A DNA stretch of 26,210 nt from contig BFEA01000161.1 in NCBI GenBank assembly GCA_003427395.1, positions 153,717 to 179,926 of the forward strand. Reading direction: 5' to 3'. Both the position numbers and the translations under genes were made by a program. The stretch's first letter is position 1; every line of letters starts with the position of its first letter. Below the pieces are notes generated by a model, which saw only the letters and a program-made list of their open reading frames with translations, was not told the origin of the DNA and made no database searches. Below are positions 18,345 through 26,044 of this stretch, piece after piece. This stretch comes from Chara braunii. Lineage: Eukaryota > Streptophyta > Charophyceae > Charales > Characeae.

Positions 18345-21300
18345 ACGGATGTCCCGAAGGACCGGCCCTGACAATGTGATAACGACCGGGCGTTCTTTTC
18401 GGCTGACGACGGAAGCGTGATTTTAGTTGCGCTGCAATCTAGTCTAGATTTGTCGCCAATCTATTTTTTTGCCTCTCGCGCTTGTCATCTTTTTATCGTG
18501 CTTTCTGTGAAGTCAGTGTGCAATTGCGAGTTAGACATGTATCTTGCCTTTGAAACCGACCGCATACATTAAGTCGTCCGCGTACATTTTAAGTCGTCCA
18601 ATATTCGGAATGTGTGGGAAGCATAATCATTTCGACGCCCAAGTTGGGCCTTAGCGAGGGACGAGGTGAGTAGAGAACAAGTAGGGTATGTGAGGCGATG
18701 ATAGTGTTAAAGTCGAGTAACTACGTCAAGTGGCAATGTAGGTGTGTTGTCGTACTACACGACACGCTACATGCACTTGGGCGCTCTCCGGACCGGTTGC
18801 ATTCGACTTCAAACATTTCGAGTGCATGGTGTCCAGAAGCCGTCCGAATGCATGTAGTGTTGTTAAGTAGAAGAGCAAGGTCTGAAGGTCTCGTTCGTTA
18901 TAGTGTGAGGGAAGTATGGAGGAAATCTGGAGACCATCGTGATAGTAATGGGTCTCGCGCCACTACTCTGGAAATGTGTAAAGCGAGTGTGAATATTGCG
19001 CTAGAACATGGAAAGATACACCGCCATGTTTTGTCTTTTGTACATTTCGAGAGTTGCTGTAGTGGAGCGGGGCGGAATCACTTGCGCTACATTCTGTACG
19101 GCTGAGTGGGGTTGTCGGCTTGTCGTCTTGTCAATGATTGGAAACGTTTTTTTTCGGCTGCTGAGTGAGGTGATCATGCACCCCTGCCCCCCCTCCTTCC
19201 CTCTTTTTGATAGGCGTGCATTGTGCTGTGACTGTCTGCAGGAAAGGCACGAATCGTCGAAGAAGTAACATTCGGCGACGCGGCACCTGATAGCTCGGCA
19301 ATGACATCAAGTGACTACGGCTCTCCTCCTGATGATATGAACTCCGACAGCAACGGCTTCCAGATTCCCGGGACTCCCTGGACACTTCCGCCGTGCTTGT
19401 GTTTTGCTGATATTTTCAGCGGCGGTAAATGTCTCGTCAATACGTGCCTGGCAGGGAAATGCTTCACGAATCCTGGAAATAACACCCATCAGGGTTCCTT
19501 CCGATTCCTCGGGTACGAGGTCCTTTACTATTGCGAGTGCCAGAAGGGCTCATACTGGTCTCCGGAGGAGAAGAATTGTATTTACTGCCCCAAGTATCCT
19601 TATGAGATGTACGATGACAAGCTCGCCAAGTGTGTAATGAGTAAGTACCTCCTAAGCGAAACTGCCCTTGCCCTTGCCCTTGCCCTTGGCCTTGCCCTTG
19701 CTTGCGTGCATCTTCGATGGGATGGCTGGTAAGAAGCTATGGCCTTTGCCGAAATTTTTAATTACGTTGTGTTTTGCAGGTCTTTTGTGTTCCGTTGTCA
19801 TCGGCATCAAATAGTAGTCCTTTTTCGTCCCTTTTTTTGTTGTTTTTATTTTTGAAAGGCCTCCTTCAGTGATAATGGTGCTAAACCCTGCATGCGCAAT
19901 TTTGTACTTCGTTCAAGTTTGTTGTTTTTTGTAAAGTCCCCCCTTCGATAGGGTGACGGCCTCGAGATATCATCATTGAGCTGACCGGCCTCACGCAATT
20001 TAGGAACTGTTTGGGTTTACTATTCAAGTTCCATCATCTGGATTCTTAGGAGTGACTGTGACAATTGACCAGGAAGGGGTCACAATTTCTGGGGTTTTTT
20101 TTTTTTTTTCCCCTAACAGAATTACGTTGGGATATTGTGCCTTGCTGCAGTACGTAAGTGTGCAAAAGGCGAATGAATTGTCCGTTAGAACATGGAAAGA
20201 TACGCCTCCGTACTGTCCTTTGTGCATGTGGAGAGTAGTGGACTGACGCCCATCATGTTGGTAATTCGTTAGGAGTGTGGGTGTTGTTTTCCTGCCTGGC
20301 TTTATTCGCACTCGTCGTTTTTTTTTTGTATTCTGCGAATGGTCTTGAGAAGTTTTTGCATGCCGTTTATCGCACGTCGTCCGCCAAAATGATATCGTGT
20401 TCGATGTCGGCGTGTGGCTGGCCTGGTATACATACACTTGCATTGTGTCTAGGTTTTTTATTTGACGTGCAATGATTGGTATCTGATTTGCAATGATTGG
20501 TATTTGACGTGCAGTGATTGGTATTTGGCGTGCAATGATTGGTATTTGACGTGCAATGATTGGTGCTGACATGTTTGTGGTCGTTATGTGTGTGTGCAGT
20601 TGCGGATCCTTCGTCGGCTCCTCCATCGGGACTGTAAGCTAGAGAGGATCGGTTTGAAGATCACGAGGTTTGACTTTGTTTGCATTGGACAAGCAAGCGC
20701 ACGGTCGAAGTGAGGGCATACGGTGGCGTTGTTAGCTCGGTTCGGTCAAATCGTGTGGCATTGAAGTGATAGTGTAGCAAAAGGTTGAAGGGAGACGCGT
20801 AAATCGCTAGGCTGCCAGCAAGATTGTGTCGACGGGTAACGGAAACCGAAGAGGCCTACGAACGCTGTATAGGGGGATATAATACATTCTTTATTCGAGT
20901 GTCACCATAGAGACGGGGCTCTTGGAAAGCTGTTGGAAGAGTACGTAAATCTTCTTTATTGATGCCTACCTAGCAGCGAAACAAGAATCCCTCGACTGTT
21001 GTTCATCGTCAAATGCTGTTCGTCGTCTAGTGGCCGCGATTCGTGGTTTCTCGTCGAAGAAATTCCTCGGTAATTTTATTGCTGCTCAGGCTAGCGGCTG
21101 AGTGTAACATTGTTGTTTGTCTCAGATTGCTTCCTCGTTGGGTGGATTGTGTGAGTCTTTTGATGTGGGGAAAGGTGTCTTCTATTCGGATATGAGAGCT
21201 CTGCCTTTACATCTGACGAGAGTTGTCATCTCTTCGTGGTACTTGGGTGAATATTGTATCCAGATCGACGTACATTTACCAACCTTCTCTCCGGAATTCG

Positions 21301-22985
21301 ATGTATTAGTTAGACGATGAAGATGGAAATCCCGTGGGTCTGAGTGTATTGCTATTACTCTCCGCTCCTCAATGTATTAGTCTAGACGATGATGATGGAA
21401 ATCCCGCGGGTCTGAGTGTATTTGCTGCTATTACTCTCCGCTCTCGGGGGTTCTTTTTGAGCTTCGTAATTTTGTCCGGCAAATGTGCGGCAAAAGTCCG
21501 GGCACGAGAGATTGAATGGCGGTTAGGTAATTAGGATTCTTCTTCTTTCTGGTGGCGCTATAATGTTTTGTTTTCATTTTCAATGTAACAAGCAACTGAG
21601 TGTCTTTGCACTGTAGACGAAGTGTTTTACCTGTATCCGCGATGGTCGGTTAAGTCACAAGGCACTCGTTCTCAAATTGGATATATAGCAATAAGCAGTT
21701 TTCTTAAACTCCGTTTGCGGTCATTGGAACATATAAGCGGGAGCCGCGGCTTGCGGTTTTTGAATAGTGAACATCCTATGGTTTTCCGCACTGCCAACGT
21801 AATTCGTGTACTTGTCTTACAATCATATCCGGATGTATGTAAGGTTTCCGCTTCAAGCTGTGTTGTGGTTGTTTCTGGAAAAAATGACGACTGCTAACCT
21901 TTTTATATTATGATGTTCAGGAATGCATGAAATATTGGTCATTGGGCTCTGCTTTACGTGGGCGTGTTGTGTTGATGGTAAAATGTGTGACGTTTTGAGC
22001 TTCAAGGTTGTTGGAAATAGGATTGGCTGTTTTTTCCTTCTTGGGGTAGACTTCTCCTGAGACACGATAGGTAAGAAAAGACAAAATGGTGCCCATGTCA
22101 TCGTGTTCGCGTTTCAAAGCGTGCATTGCCAAGTTTAGTGGGGGGGGATCAAACTGCGTCCGTTTTTTTGGTGTTTTTGATGTGGTGCGAATGGAGATTT
22201 AGCGGCGGCTTTTTTTTTGTTTTGCTCTCTTTCCAGAAACTGCTGAAGTTGCCTTAGTACAAACGTTGGGTGTGACCCAGGAGCCGTGCCACTTTTTTCT
22301 TTATTCGCACGCTGGATTTTTCGTTTGTGTTTGTGACCGCGGAAAGGAAGGGCGGAAAGCCGTATACACATATCTTGAGGTTCTTTTTTGGCATTCATTT
22401 CCCAGGTTGGCTTTGTCTTGGGTGCCGTTGTGAGGTACTTTGCCTTCGACGGCGCTGGTTTGTCGGTGCTTTGCATCTCAGCTGTTTGTGTATAACCGAG
22501 AAGGGCTCTACGATTTGTGGCGTAAACACCTCCATGCGGAACGCACGTTTGTTAAATCATTTTTCAGCTGGATTTAGTTTCCTTCCCATTGTTTTTGCAA
22601 TGCGTTCGACGTAATGCGTTGTCACGTAATCATTCCTGCGCCTGTTTTTGCTTTCGTTATCCTCCGAACACAACACATGTACGATGTATTTGAATAGAAA
22701 GCGACCTTTGCGTTGAACTCGTTTACGTGTACGCGCTATGTTTGGGGTAAGACTGTAGCGACCTTTGCGTTGAACTCGTTTACGTGTACGCGCTAAGTGT
22801 AGGGCTATTGTTTTTCGCAGGCCTACTGCAGATGCAACCCCGGCATGCCTGGTGATTGTACCAACATGTGCATGAGCCTCGTATCCGTTCTTCAAATGCA
22901 TGCCAATATCTCTACGTGGCAACATTTACTGCGTTCATGCACCTGCAAAATAATTGTTTCCCACATACGTTTCGCCTGGAACTGA
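14326..22985 (+). CDS. Secreted two-EGF-like-domain protein, five-exon gene model
   Basis: Five exons (14326-14392, 19242-19640, 20600-20633, 22482-22521, 22821-22985) join with matching phases (1, 1, 2, 0) and GT-AG borders into an open frame of about 234 codons. The product has an N-terminal signal peptide (about 1-23), an acidic/Ser linker, EGF-like module 1 (Cys spacing C-x4-C-x4-C-x22-C-x-C-x12-C-x2-C), a Pro/Ser linker, and EGF-like module 2 ([19 protein letters not shown]). The arrangement resembles the small secreted plant proteins often named neurogenic locus notch-like, which carry one or two such modules; this is a pattern resemblance from memory, not a search. An extracellular or cell-wall location is expected. 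A sequon NNT lies in module 1. A terminal exon at 19780 is a rival to exons 3-5. Splicing is predicted by eye; exons 1, 2 and 5 are the best supported. Confidence 0.65.
14449..14525. mobile_element. TIR-like small element, copy A (short)
   Basis: Ends GGCCCCGCTCCACTACTC and GAGTAATGGAGTGAGGCC are inverted repeats matching at 15 of 18 positions. The interior, about 40 bp (AAAGACAAAAAATGTGGCG), resembles the inverted core of the longer copies with a deletion. It lies 57 bp inside intron 1. Confidence 0.65.
15015..15720. repeat. Degenerate GAGGCC-rich minisatellite
   Basis: The phrase (G)TTGAGGCCGCTCC or TGAGGCCGCT recurs every 25-35 bases with heavy divergence. Within it an 88-bp higher-order unit repeats almost exactly: TCTCTGAGTGAGGCCGCT at 15313 and at 15401, each followed by a GCGAAAGGTCGCTGTTTTCC segment. 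The open frames across it are Arg/Ser- or Leu-rich translations of the repeat. Confidence 0.75.
16999..17255. repeat. Tandem segmental duplication, about 115 bp twice
   Basis: Copy 1 (16999-17113) and copy 2 (17138-17255) share CTCCGTGCGTGTGTAAGCAG, then CTGTTCGTT and ATTGAGCCA, then CCACTA, and finally a GTACAA(A)ATGG-like end. The second copy runs into TIR-like element B, and copy 1 carries a decayed counterpart of its left end (ATTGGTCTCCCTCCACTA). Confidence 0.75.
17217..17337. mobile_element. TIR-like small element, copy B
   Basis: Left end ATGGGCCTTCCACCACTACT; right end GCTGTGCTGCGAGACCCAT, an imperfect inverted match. The core AACATGGGAATATACACCGC and the following TTTGTCTTTTGTGCATGTAG are the family hallmark. 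Confidence 0.65.
17391..17660. repeat. 134-bp tandem duplication, period 136
   Basis: GGGCTTGTGCC...GTTGGCAGTCCGTGCCGTG at 17391-17524 is repeated at 17527-17660 with about a dozen differences. Each unit ends with a copy of the 36-nt motif (17489-17524 and 17625-17660), so this duplication doubled that motif. Confidence 0.9.
17925..18027. mobile_element. TIR-like small element, copy C (inverted core)
   Basis: Starts GGGCCTCGCTCCACTACTC at 17925. The interior carries the family core in reverse orientation (GTGTATCTTTCCATGTTTTA) and the reverse of the ATGTGCAAAA segment. The far end, ACACGAGGTC, is a diverged TIR. Confidence 0.65.
18102..18137 (+). repeat. 36-nt dispersed motif, copy 4
   Basis: CTGTTTTCACCCGAATAGAA followed by CGCCCCATCATCATAG aligns with the copies at 14069, 17489 and 17625. 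The invariant part is AATAGAAC. Confidence 0.6.
18166..18282. mobile_element. TIR-like small element, copy D
   Basis: Left end GCTTCGCTCTTCACTCTCG; right end CGAAAGTAGTGCAGCGAGGC, inverted with several mismatches. The interior ATGTGCAAAACGAG and the core ACATGGAAAGATACACCGCC match copy E closely. The U6 retropseudogene is inserted at its right edge. Confidence 0.65.
18279..18378. repeat. 15-bp target-site duplication around U6 copy 3
   Basis: Identical GGCCCTGACAATGTG at 18279-18293 and 18364-18378 brackets the U6 sequence. Perfect identity suggests a fairly recent insertion. Confidence 0.9.
18291..18363 (-). pseudogene. U6 snRNA retropseudogene (copy 3, best preserved)
   Basis: The reverse complement begins GGTCCTTCGGGACATCC, then AAAATTGGAACGATACAGAG, AAGATTAGCATGGCCCC and GCGCAAGGATGACAC. 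The 5' stem-loop, ACAGAGA box and U4/U2-pairing segments are all intact. U6 similarity stops after GACAC, so the 3' third is missing, and no U6-type promoter lies upstream. A 15-bp direct repeat, GGCCCTGACAATGTG, flanks it at 18279-18293 and 18364-18378, starting exactly at the U6 5' end. This is the signature of LINE-mediated, target-primed insertion. GTG/CAC at the 3' junction is shared by U6 and target. Confidence 0.93.
18948..19073. mobile_element. TIR-like small element, copy E
   Basis: Left end ATGGGTCTCGCGCCACTACT and right end GTAGTGGAGCGGGGC are inverted. It contains ATGTGTAAAGCGAGTGTGAA and the core ACATGGAAAGATACACCGCC. It ends 168 bp before exon 2. Confidence 0.7.
19242..19640 (+). 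CDS. Exon 2: acidic linker and EGF-like module 1
   Basis: Preceded by an acceptor CTGTCTGCAG and followed by a consensus donor ATGA|GTAAGT. Open throughout, 399 nt, encoding [19 protein letters not shown], a Ser/Asp/Pro stretch, then the Cys-rich module. The module's key parts are [27 protein letters not shown] and the last Cys in LAKC. The C-x-C followed by xxGxY/W is typical of EGF folds. It leaves one base (A) for the next exon. Confidence 0.75.
19666..19705. repeat. (GCCCTT)n hexanucleotide repeat in intron 2
   Basis: About six units of GCCCTT/GGCCTT beginning 25 bp after the exon 2 donor. Confidence 0.9.
19780..19814 (+). CDS. Alternative terminal exon (short isoform)
   Basis: Acceptor TGTGTTTTGCAG ends at 19779. 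Joined to exon 2 (intron 19641-19779, 139 nt), the phase is correct and it encodes [11 protein letters not shown] and then TAG at 19812-19814, giving a 166-aa protein with a single EGF-like module. A TTTTTGTAAAG sequence about 110 bp downstream could be a TGTAA-type processing signal. It competes with exon 3 at 20600; both fit the phase. Confidence 0.45.
20138..20250. mobile_element. TIR-like small element, copy F (in intron 2)
   Basis: Carries TAAGTGTGCAAAAGGCGAAT, the core ACATGGAAAGATACGCCTCC and the right end GAGAGTAGTGGACTGACGCC. The left terminus (TGCCTTGCTGCAGTAC) is strongly diverged. Confidence 0.6.
20459..20573. repeat. 21-bp tandem repeat, five units, in intron 2
   Basis: Unit TATTTGACGTGCAATGATTGG with a few substitutions (TCTGATTTG, TTTGGCGTG). 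Every unit contains ATTGG, the reverse of the CCAAT box, and three of the five contain TGACGT, a bZIP-type core. It ends just before exon 3. Confidence 0.88.
20600..20633 (+). CDS. Exon 3: Pro/Ser linker
   Basis: A 34-nt exon between acceptor TGTGTGTGTGCAG and donor ACT|GTAAGC. In phase with exon 2 it encodes [11 protein letters not shown] plus two bases (CT). A short Pro/Ser spacer between the two Cys modules is structurally sensible. Small size keeps the confidence moderate. Confidence 0.5.
20634..22481 (+). other. Intron 3
   Basis: Begins GTAAGC and ends GCATCTCAG. It holds a tandem duplication at 21301-21442. Several other acceptor-like sites (near 21124, 22230 and 22404) do not give a long in-phase exon. 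Confidence 0.45.
21301..21442. repeat. Tandem duplication, about 70 bp twice
   Basis: ATGTATTAGT...AGACGATGAAGATGGAAATC...GGGTCTGAGTGTATT and the following CTATTACTCTCCGCTC occur at 21301-21366 and again at 21372-21442 with small indels. Confidence 0.88.
22482..22521 (+). CDS. Exon 4: first part of EGF-like module 2
   Basis: Acceptor GCATCTCAG at 22481. The leading C completes CTC (Leu) with the two bases from exon 3, then the exon encodes [13 protein letters not shown] up to a weak donor, GGC|GTAAAC. Its end joins in phase 0 to exon 5 to form [15 protein letters not shown], an excellent EGF signature. That protein-level fit is the main support for this donor. Confidence 0.55.
22700..22795. 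repeat. 39-bp perfect direct repeat in intron 4
   Basis: AGCGACCTTTGCGTTGAACT and the following 19 bases (to ACGCGCTA) occur at 22700-22738 and 22757-22795, identical, separated by 18 bp. Confidence 0.95.
22821..22985 (+). CDS. Exon 5: rest of EGF-like module 2, terminal exon
   Basis: Acceptor TTGTTTTTCGCAG at 22820. Encodes [17 protein letters not shown], then [14 protein letters not shown], a further Cys pair (SCTCK) and a short tail, with TGA at 22983-22985. CxCxPGxxGxC is the C-terminal half of a classical EGF module. A sequon NIS lies in the tail. No GPI-type or transmembrane C-terminus is present. Confidence 0.62.
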   Translation, partial: AYCRCNPGMPGDCTNMCMSLVSVLQMHANISTWQHLLRSCTCKIIVSHIRFAWN

Positions 22986-23248
22986 AAATTAACTCGATTG
23001 AAGGTCAACACACCGTCTAGGCGACTGATCCACAGTTGGTTACCGTTGGCTCTTTTTGACGAAGGGCAAGGGCGGAACGATTTCCGGTGATTGCATTGTG
23101 CTGATAGAGTTTCTCTCAGGCCATTGTTTGTAGTTGGTTACTGACACGTAGCTGTTCATACCTCTCATTGCCCTGATTTAAACAGGTTTTGCCCTTCACT
23201 CCTTCACTTCTGCACCCTTCTGGCCGCTGGATCTTCACTAGTGTTGTA

Positions 23249-23254
23249 AATAAA
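23249..23254 (+). promoter_or_regulatory. Candidate poly(A) signal of the EGF-like gene
   Basis: AATAAA inside TTGTAAATAAAT, 264 bases after the exon 5 stop, followed by a T-rich stretch (23280-23305). TGTAA, the green-lineage-type signal, overlaps it. Confidence 0.5.
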
Positions 23255-23396
23255 TCTTGCGACCGAATTAAGATTGTGTCGTTTTTCTTTCTTTTTTCCT
23301 TCTTAAGGAAGTGATTTTACGTTTTTCTGTCTTTACGTTTGAAAAACACAGGTCTGATCTATTTGTTCCCATGTAAAACATAGAAAGCAGAACTTA

Positions 23397-23490
23397 ATAT
23401 CCGGACCGTCACCAGGCCTCAGTTTGCAAAAACACAGTATTTTATATCCGGACCGTGACCAGGCCTCAGTTTGCAAAAACACAGTATTTT
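23397..23490. repeat. 47-bp tandem duplication
   Basis: ATATCCGGACCGT(C/G)ACCA through CACAGTATTTT is repeated exactly once with a single difference: 23397-23443 and 23444-23490. Confidence 0.95.
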
Positions 23491-25730
23491 ATGCGAAGAA
23501 CTATCCATATGATGGCGGATAAAGATCTAGTCTGATAGTCGCCGACTTGCTGAGGTAGAGACGGGCCCTGAATGTCGGGAGAGCATTGCGGACATCGGTG
23601 TATCCATCTGGGCAGTTTTGAAGGCCACCGTTGGGTGCGAGGAGGCAATGCTGCCACCAGACTCCGGAGGCCCCATATAACCCGATCACCTGGCCAGTCT
23701 AAACATGTCATTAGTGAAGGGCGGTACACTTGTGCGGATCGCCATAGGAGCCTGTAAGTATGCCCTGCCAAGACCAGTGGCAGGGTGTGACGTTCTAACC
23801 ACACGCCCTGTACTTGTCTTCCGCCGTGGGGACACAGACGGAACTGAGATCCCCTGCCCTGTGTGGTTCCAGTGTTAGTGAGAGATGGCCATACCGGCGT
23901 GGGAAAGAAATAGTTGTTCGCTGCTTTCAAACGTCCATTTAATTGGAAAGGTATTTCCGAACTTCCATGCTGGTTATTAGCGTTTTTTTGAGCAGAAAGG
24001 CGTGGGGTATGCTTGTGGGTCTTGTTTCTAAATTACCTCCCGGTGCCGTTCGGGTTATATAGTGCTCGGAATCTAACGTGGATGGCCTCATCCTGGTCGC
24101 TTTTTTCTTGTGTTCGTCCTTGGCATGTGCCTGGTAGTGGAACCCTTTTTTCTGATAACGTTCAGTGCAGTGACAATACCGAGTGCTGGGCGAAAGAGGT
24201 GCCACAACTGTTCATGGCATGACAATCAATTTGTTAAAACGCAATAATGAGTACAGGCAATAATGACAAAACCAGCACTTACGAATCTTGAATACTTTTT
24301 TTTTGGAGGTAAATAATAGCACCTCCCAATCTTGGCAACAGCTTGTCGTCTGTCCCACTACATGTCTCCTTTCCTCTTTATATGGGCGTGGTGGTGATGT
24401 GGGAAGTTGCTACCCAGTTGTGTCGGAGTAATTGGTTCACAATTTCATGTAGCAATGCTGGGTGCATGTTTCTATTCAATCCGTTATTTGATCAAAGGAA
24501 TGAACAGACACAGCACTAGGTTCTCATTATCTTCTATCGGTCGTACAAGACGATCAGAGGAACGAGTCCATGCAACCTGATACAATCAAGAAGACCACTA
24601 TTCATTCGTGGTGGTGATGCATGGCAATAATCATATCAGAATTTTATTATGTTCCCATCATCAGAGCAAGAACCCAATCGATGCATACATGAAAATACCA
24701 TTCACCTGACTTGTTTTGATGCCCCCGTGGGTCCGTCTAAGCAGTTCCGATCCTCAAAGACGGGTAGGAGAAGGGATCTCTCATAACCTCGCCAGATAAT
24801 TAGGAGCAAAGGGACGGACGGGCAAGATCACTTGAGCTTTCTGGTCTCTCAATTTCGATGACACTCGTCCTCACGAGATCCAGTTGAATTCAACCAGACG
24901 AGTGCGACAGGAACGCAGGAGCTGGAAGGGGTGAGGGACTTGTCCAAATATTTAGACATTCATAAAGAAAACATTAAGACAAGAAAAAGTAGAGTAAGGT
25001 CGAAGGATGCGGACGGAGCCATAGCTTGACTGAAGAAGGGGACTAAGGAAAAAGGAGTTATGAGCACACAAATAGATACTACTGGCACTTAGCCCAGCTA
25101 TTGATGCCGAGCCTGAATATGCCCTGTGCACTGCTTTGCGTCAACCTGTCAGTGAAACAAAAGTAAATTGTTTTGGCTGGGCGTCAGCCTTTCAGGTCCG
25201 GTATCCCGGACCTCTGAAACTTGGGGTGTTAACGACAGCTCCCCGGCTGACATATGGGCCAAGAACTGAAGATCAAGGTGCACAAGCCTTTTGCTCTCTG
25301 ATTATGGCCCCTGGCAATGCAACACTCAGTACCCAGGTGCTGATGATCCCAACCAGCACATACCAAACGCCACACCACAGTGATCGTCACCTTGTCTAGA
25401 TCCCACAGTCCGGTATGGCCATAGCTGGGGGACAGCCTTGCAAAACTACAGTCAGCTCGTCAGGACTTTTTGACTTGCTGTACACACACATATCATCTAG
25501 CCACGACTTCCTTGAAGTTGGTGGATGGGTTGAGAGAGCTTTTCGGATGTGCTTGCGGGTTTTGTAGTTTGAAGAGGGAGATAGAAGATGGAAGAGAACG
25601 GGGCCGGGGCAGGATGGAGCGCTATGTATCACCTGCGGTCATGACCGGGCGCACAATGACCGCATGTGTTGCCCGCGGGGGCCAACTGCGGGAGCCAGGT
25701 GTGGCCAAAAATCCCCATCATTTATAATTC
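23491..25730. other. Non-coding; no gene supported
   Basis: Frames of 60-154 codons on both strands (largest 23466-23930 minus) show no recognisable pattern, and their codon composition does not look selected. No RNA gene, long repeat or splice-delimited exon could be supported. Confidence 0.45.
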
Positions 25731-26040
25731 CTAGATCCCCATATTTTTGTTTTGGATTTCGATGTTCTTTTAACTTTTTGTGATTTAAAAAAAATAGAAA
25801 GTGAAAAAAACAAAGTATAAAAATCGAAAGGAACACAACAAAAAAGGGAACTTTTTTGTTTTTCATTTTTTTTTCTGATTGTTGATGGGAAAAACATGGT
25901 GCAAATGTGTCTTTCATGCTTTTTTTTACCGACACATGCAAATAAAAAAGGGGGAAAAAAAAAGACTACAATGAAAAGAAAAACCAAAGCCGTTTTCTTT
26001 TTTTTTTTTCCATTTTTGATAGACACACATAATAGCACAT
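25731..26040. repeat. A/T homopolymer-rich tract
   Basis: Alternating runs of 5-10 A and 5-10 T, giving Lys- and Phe-rich spurious frames on the minus strand. Confidence 0.8.
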
Positions 26041-26044
26041 ACCC

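Larger units (their letters stand above)
14393..19241 (+). other. Intron 1 (4.85 kb), repeat-filled
   Basis: Begins GTACGT and ends in CTGTCTGCAG. It contains a minisatellite (15015-15720), five TIR-like element copies, two tandem segmental duplications, three copies of the 36-nt motif and a U6 retropseudogene. Stretches not listed separately (15721-16998, 17661-17924, 18379-18947) hold no gene or repeat that I could identify, except for a short AAGAGTATT-type repeat near 16120-16172. An additional small exon cannot be excluded. Confidence 0.55.

Noticed and set aside
18291-18363. Functional U6 snRNA gene
   Set aside because: The 3' third is missing, there is no upstream promoter element or TATA box, and target-site duplications show it is a retroposed copy.
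23466-23930. 154-codon minus-strand frame
   Set aside because: No recognisable motif; its end overlaps a recent 47-bp tandem duplication, and composition does not look coding.
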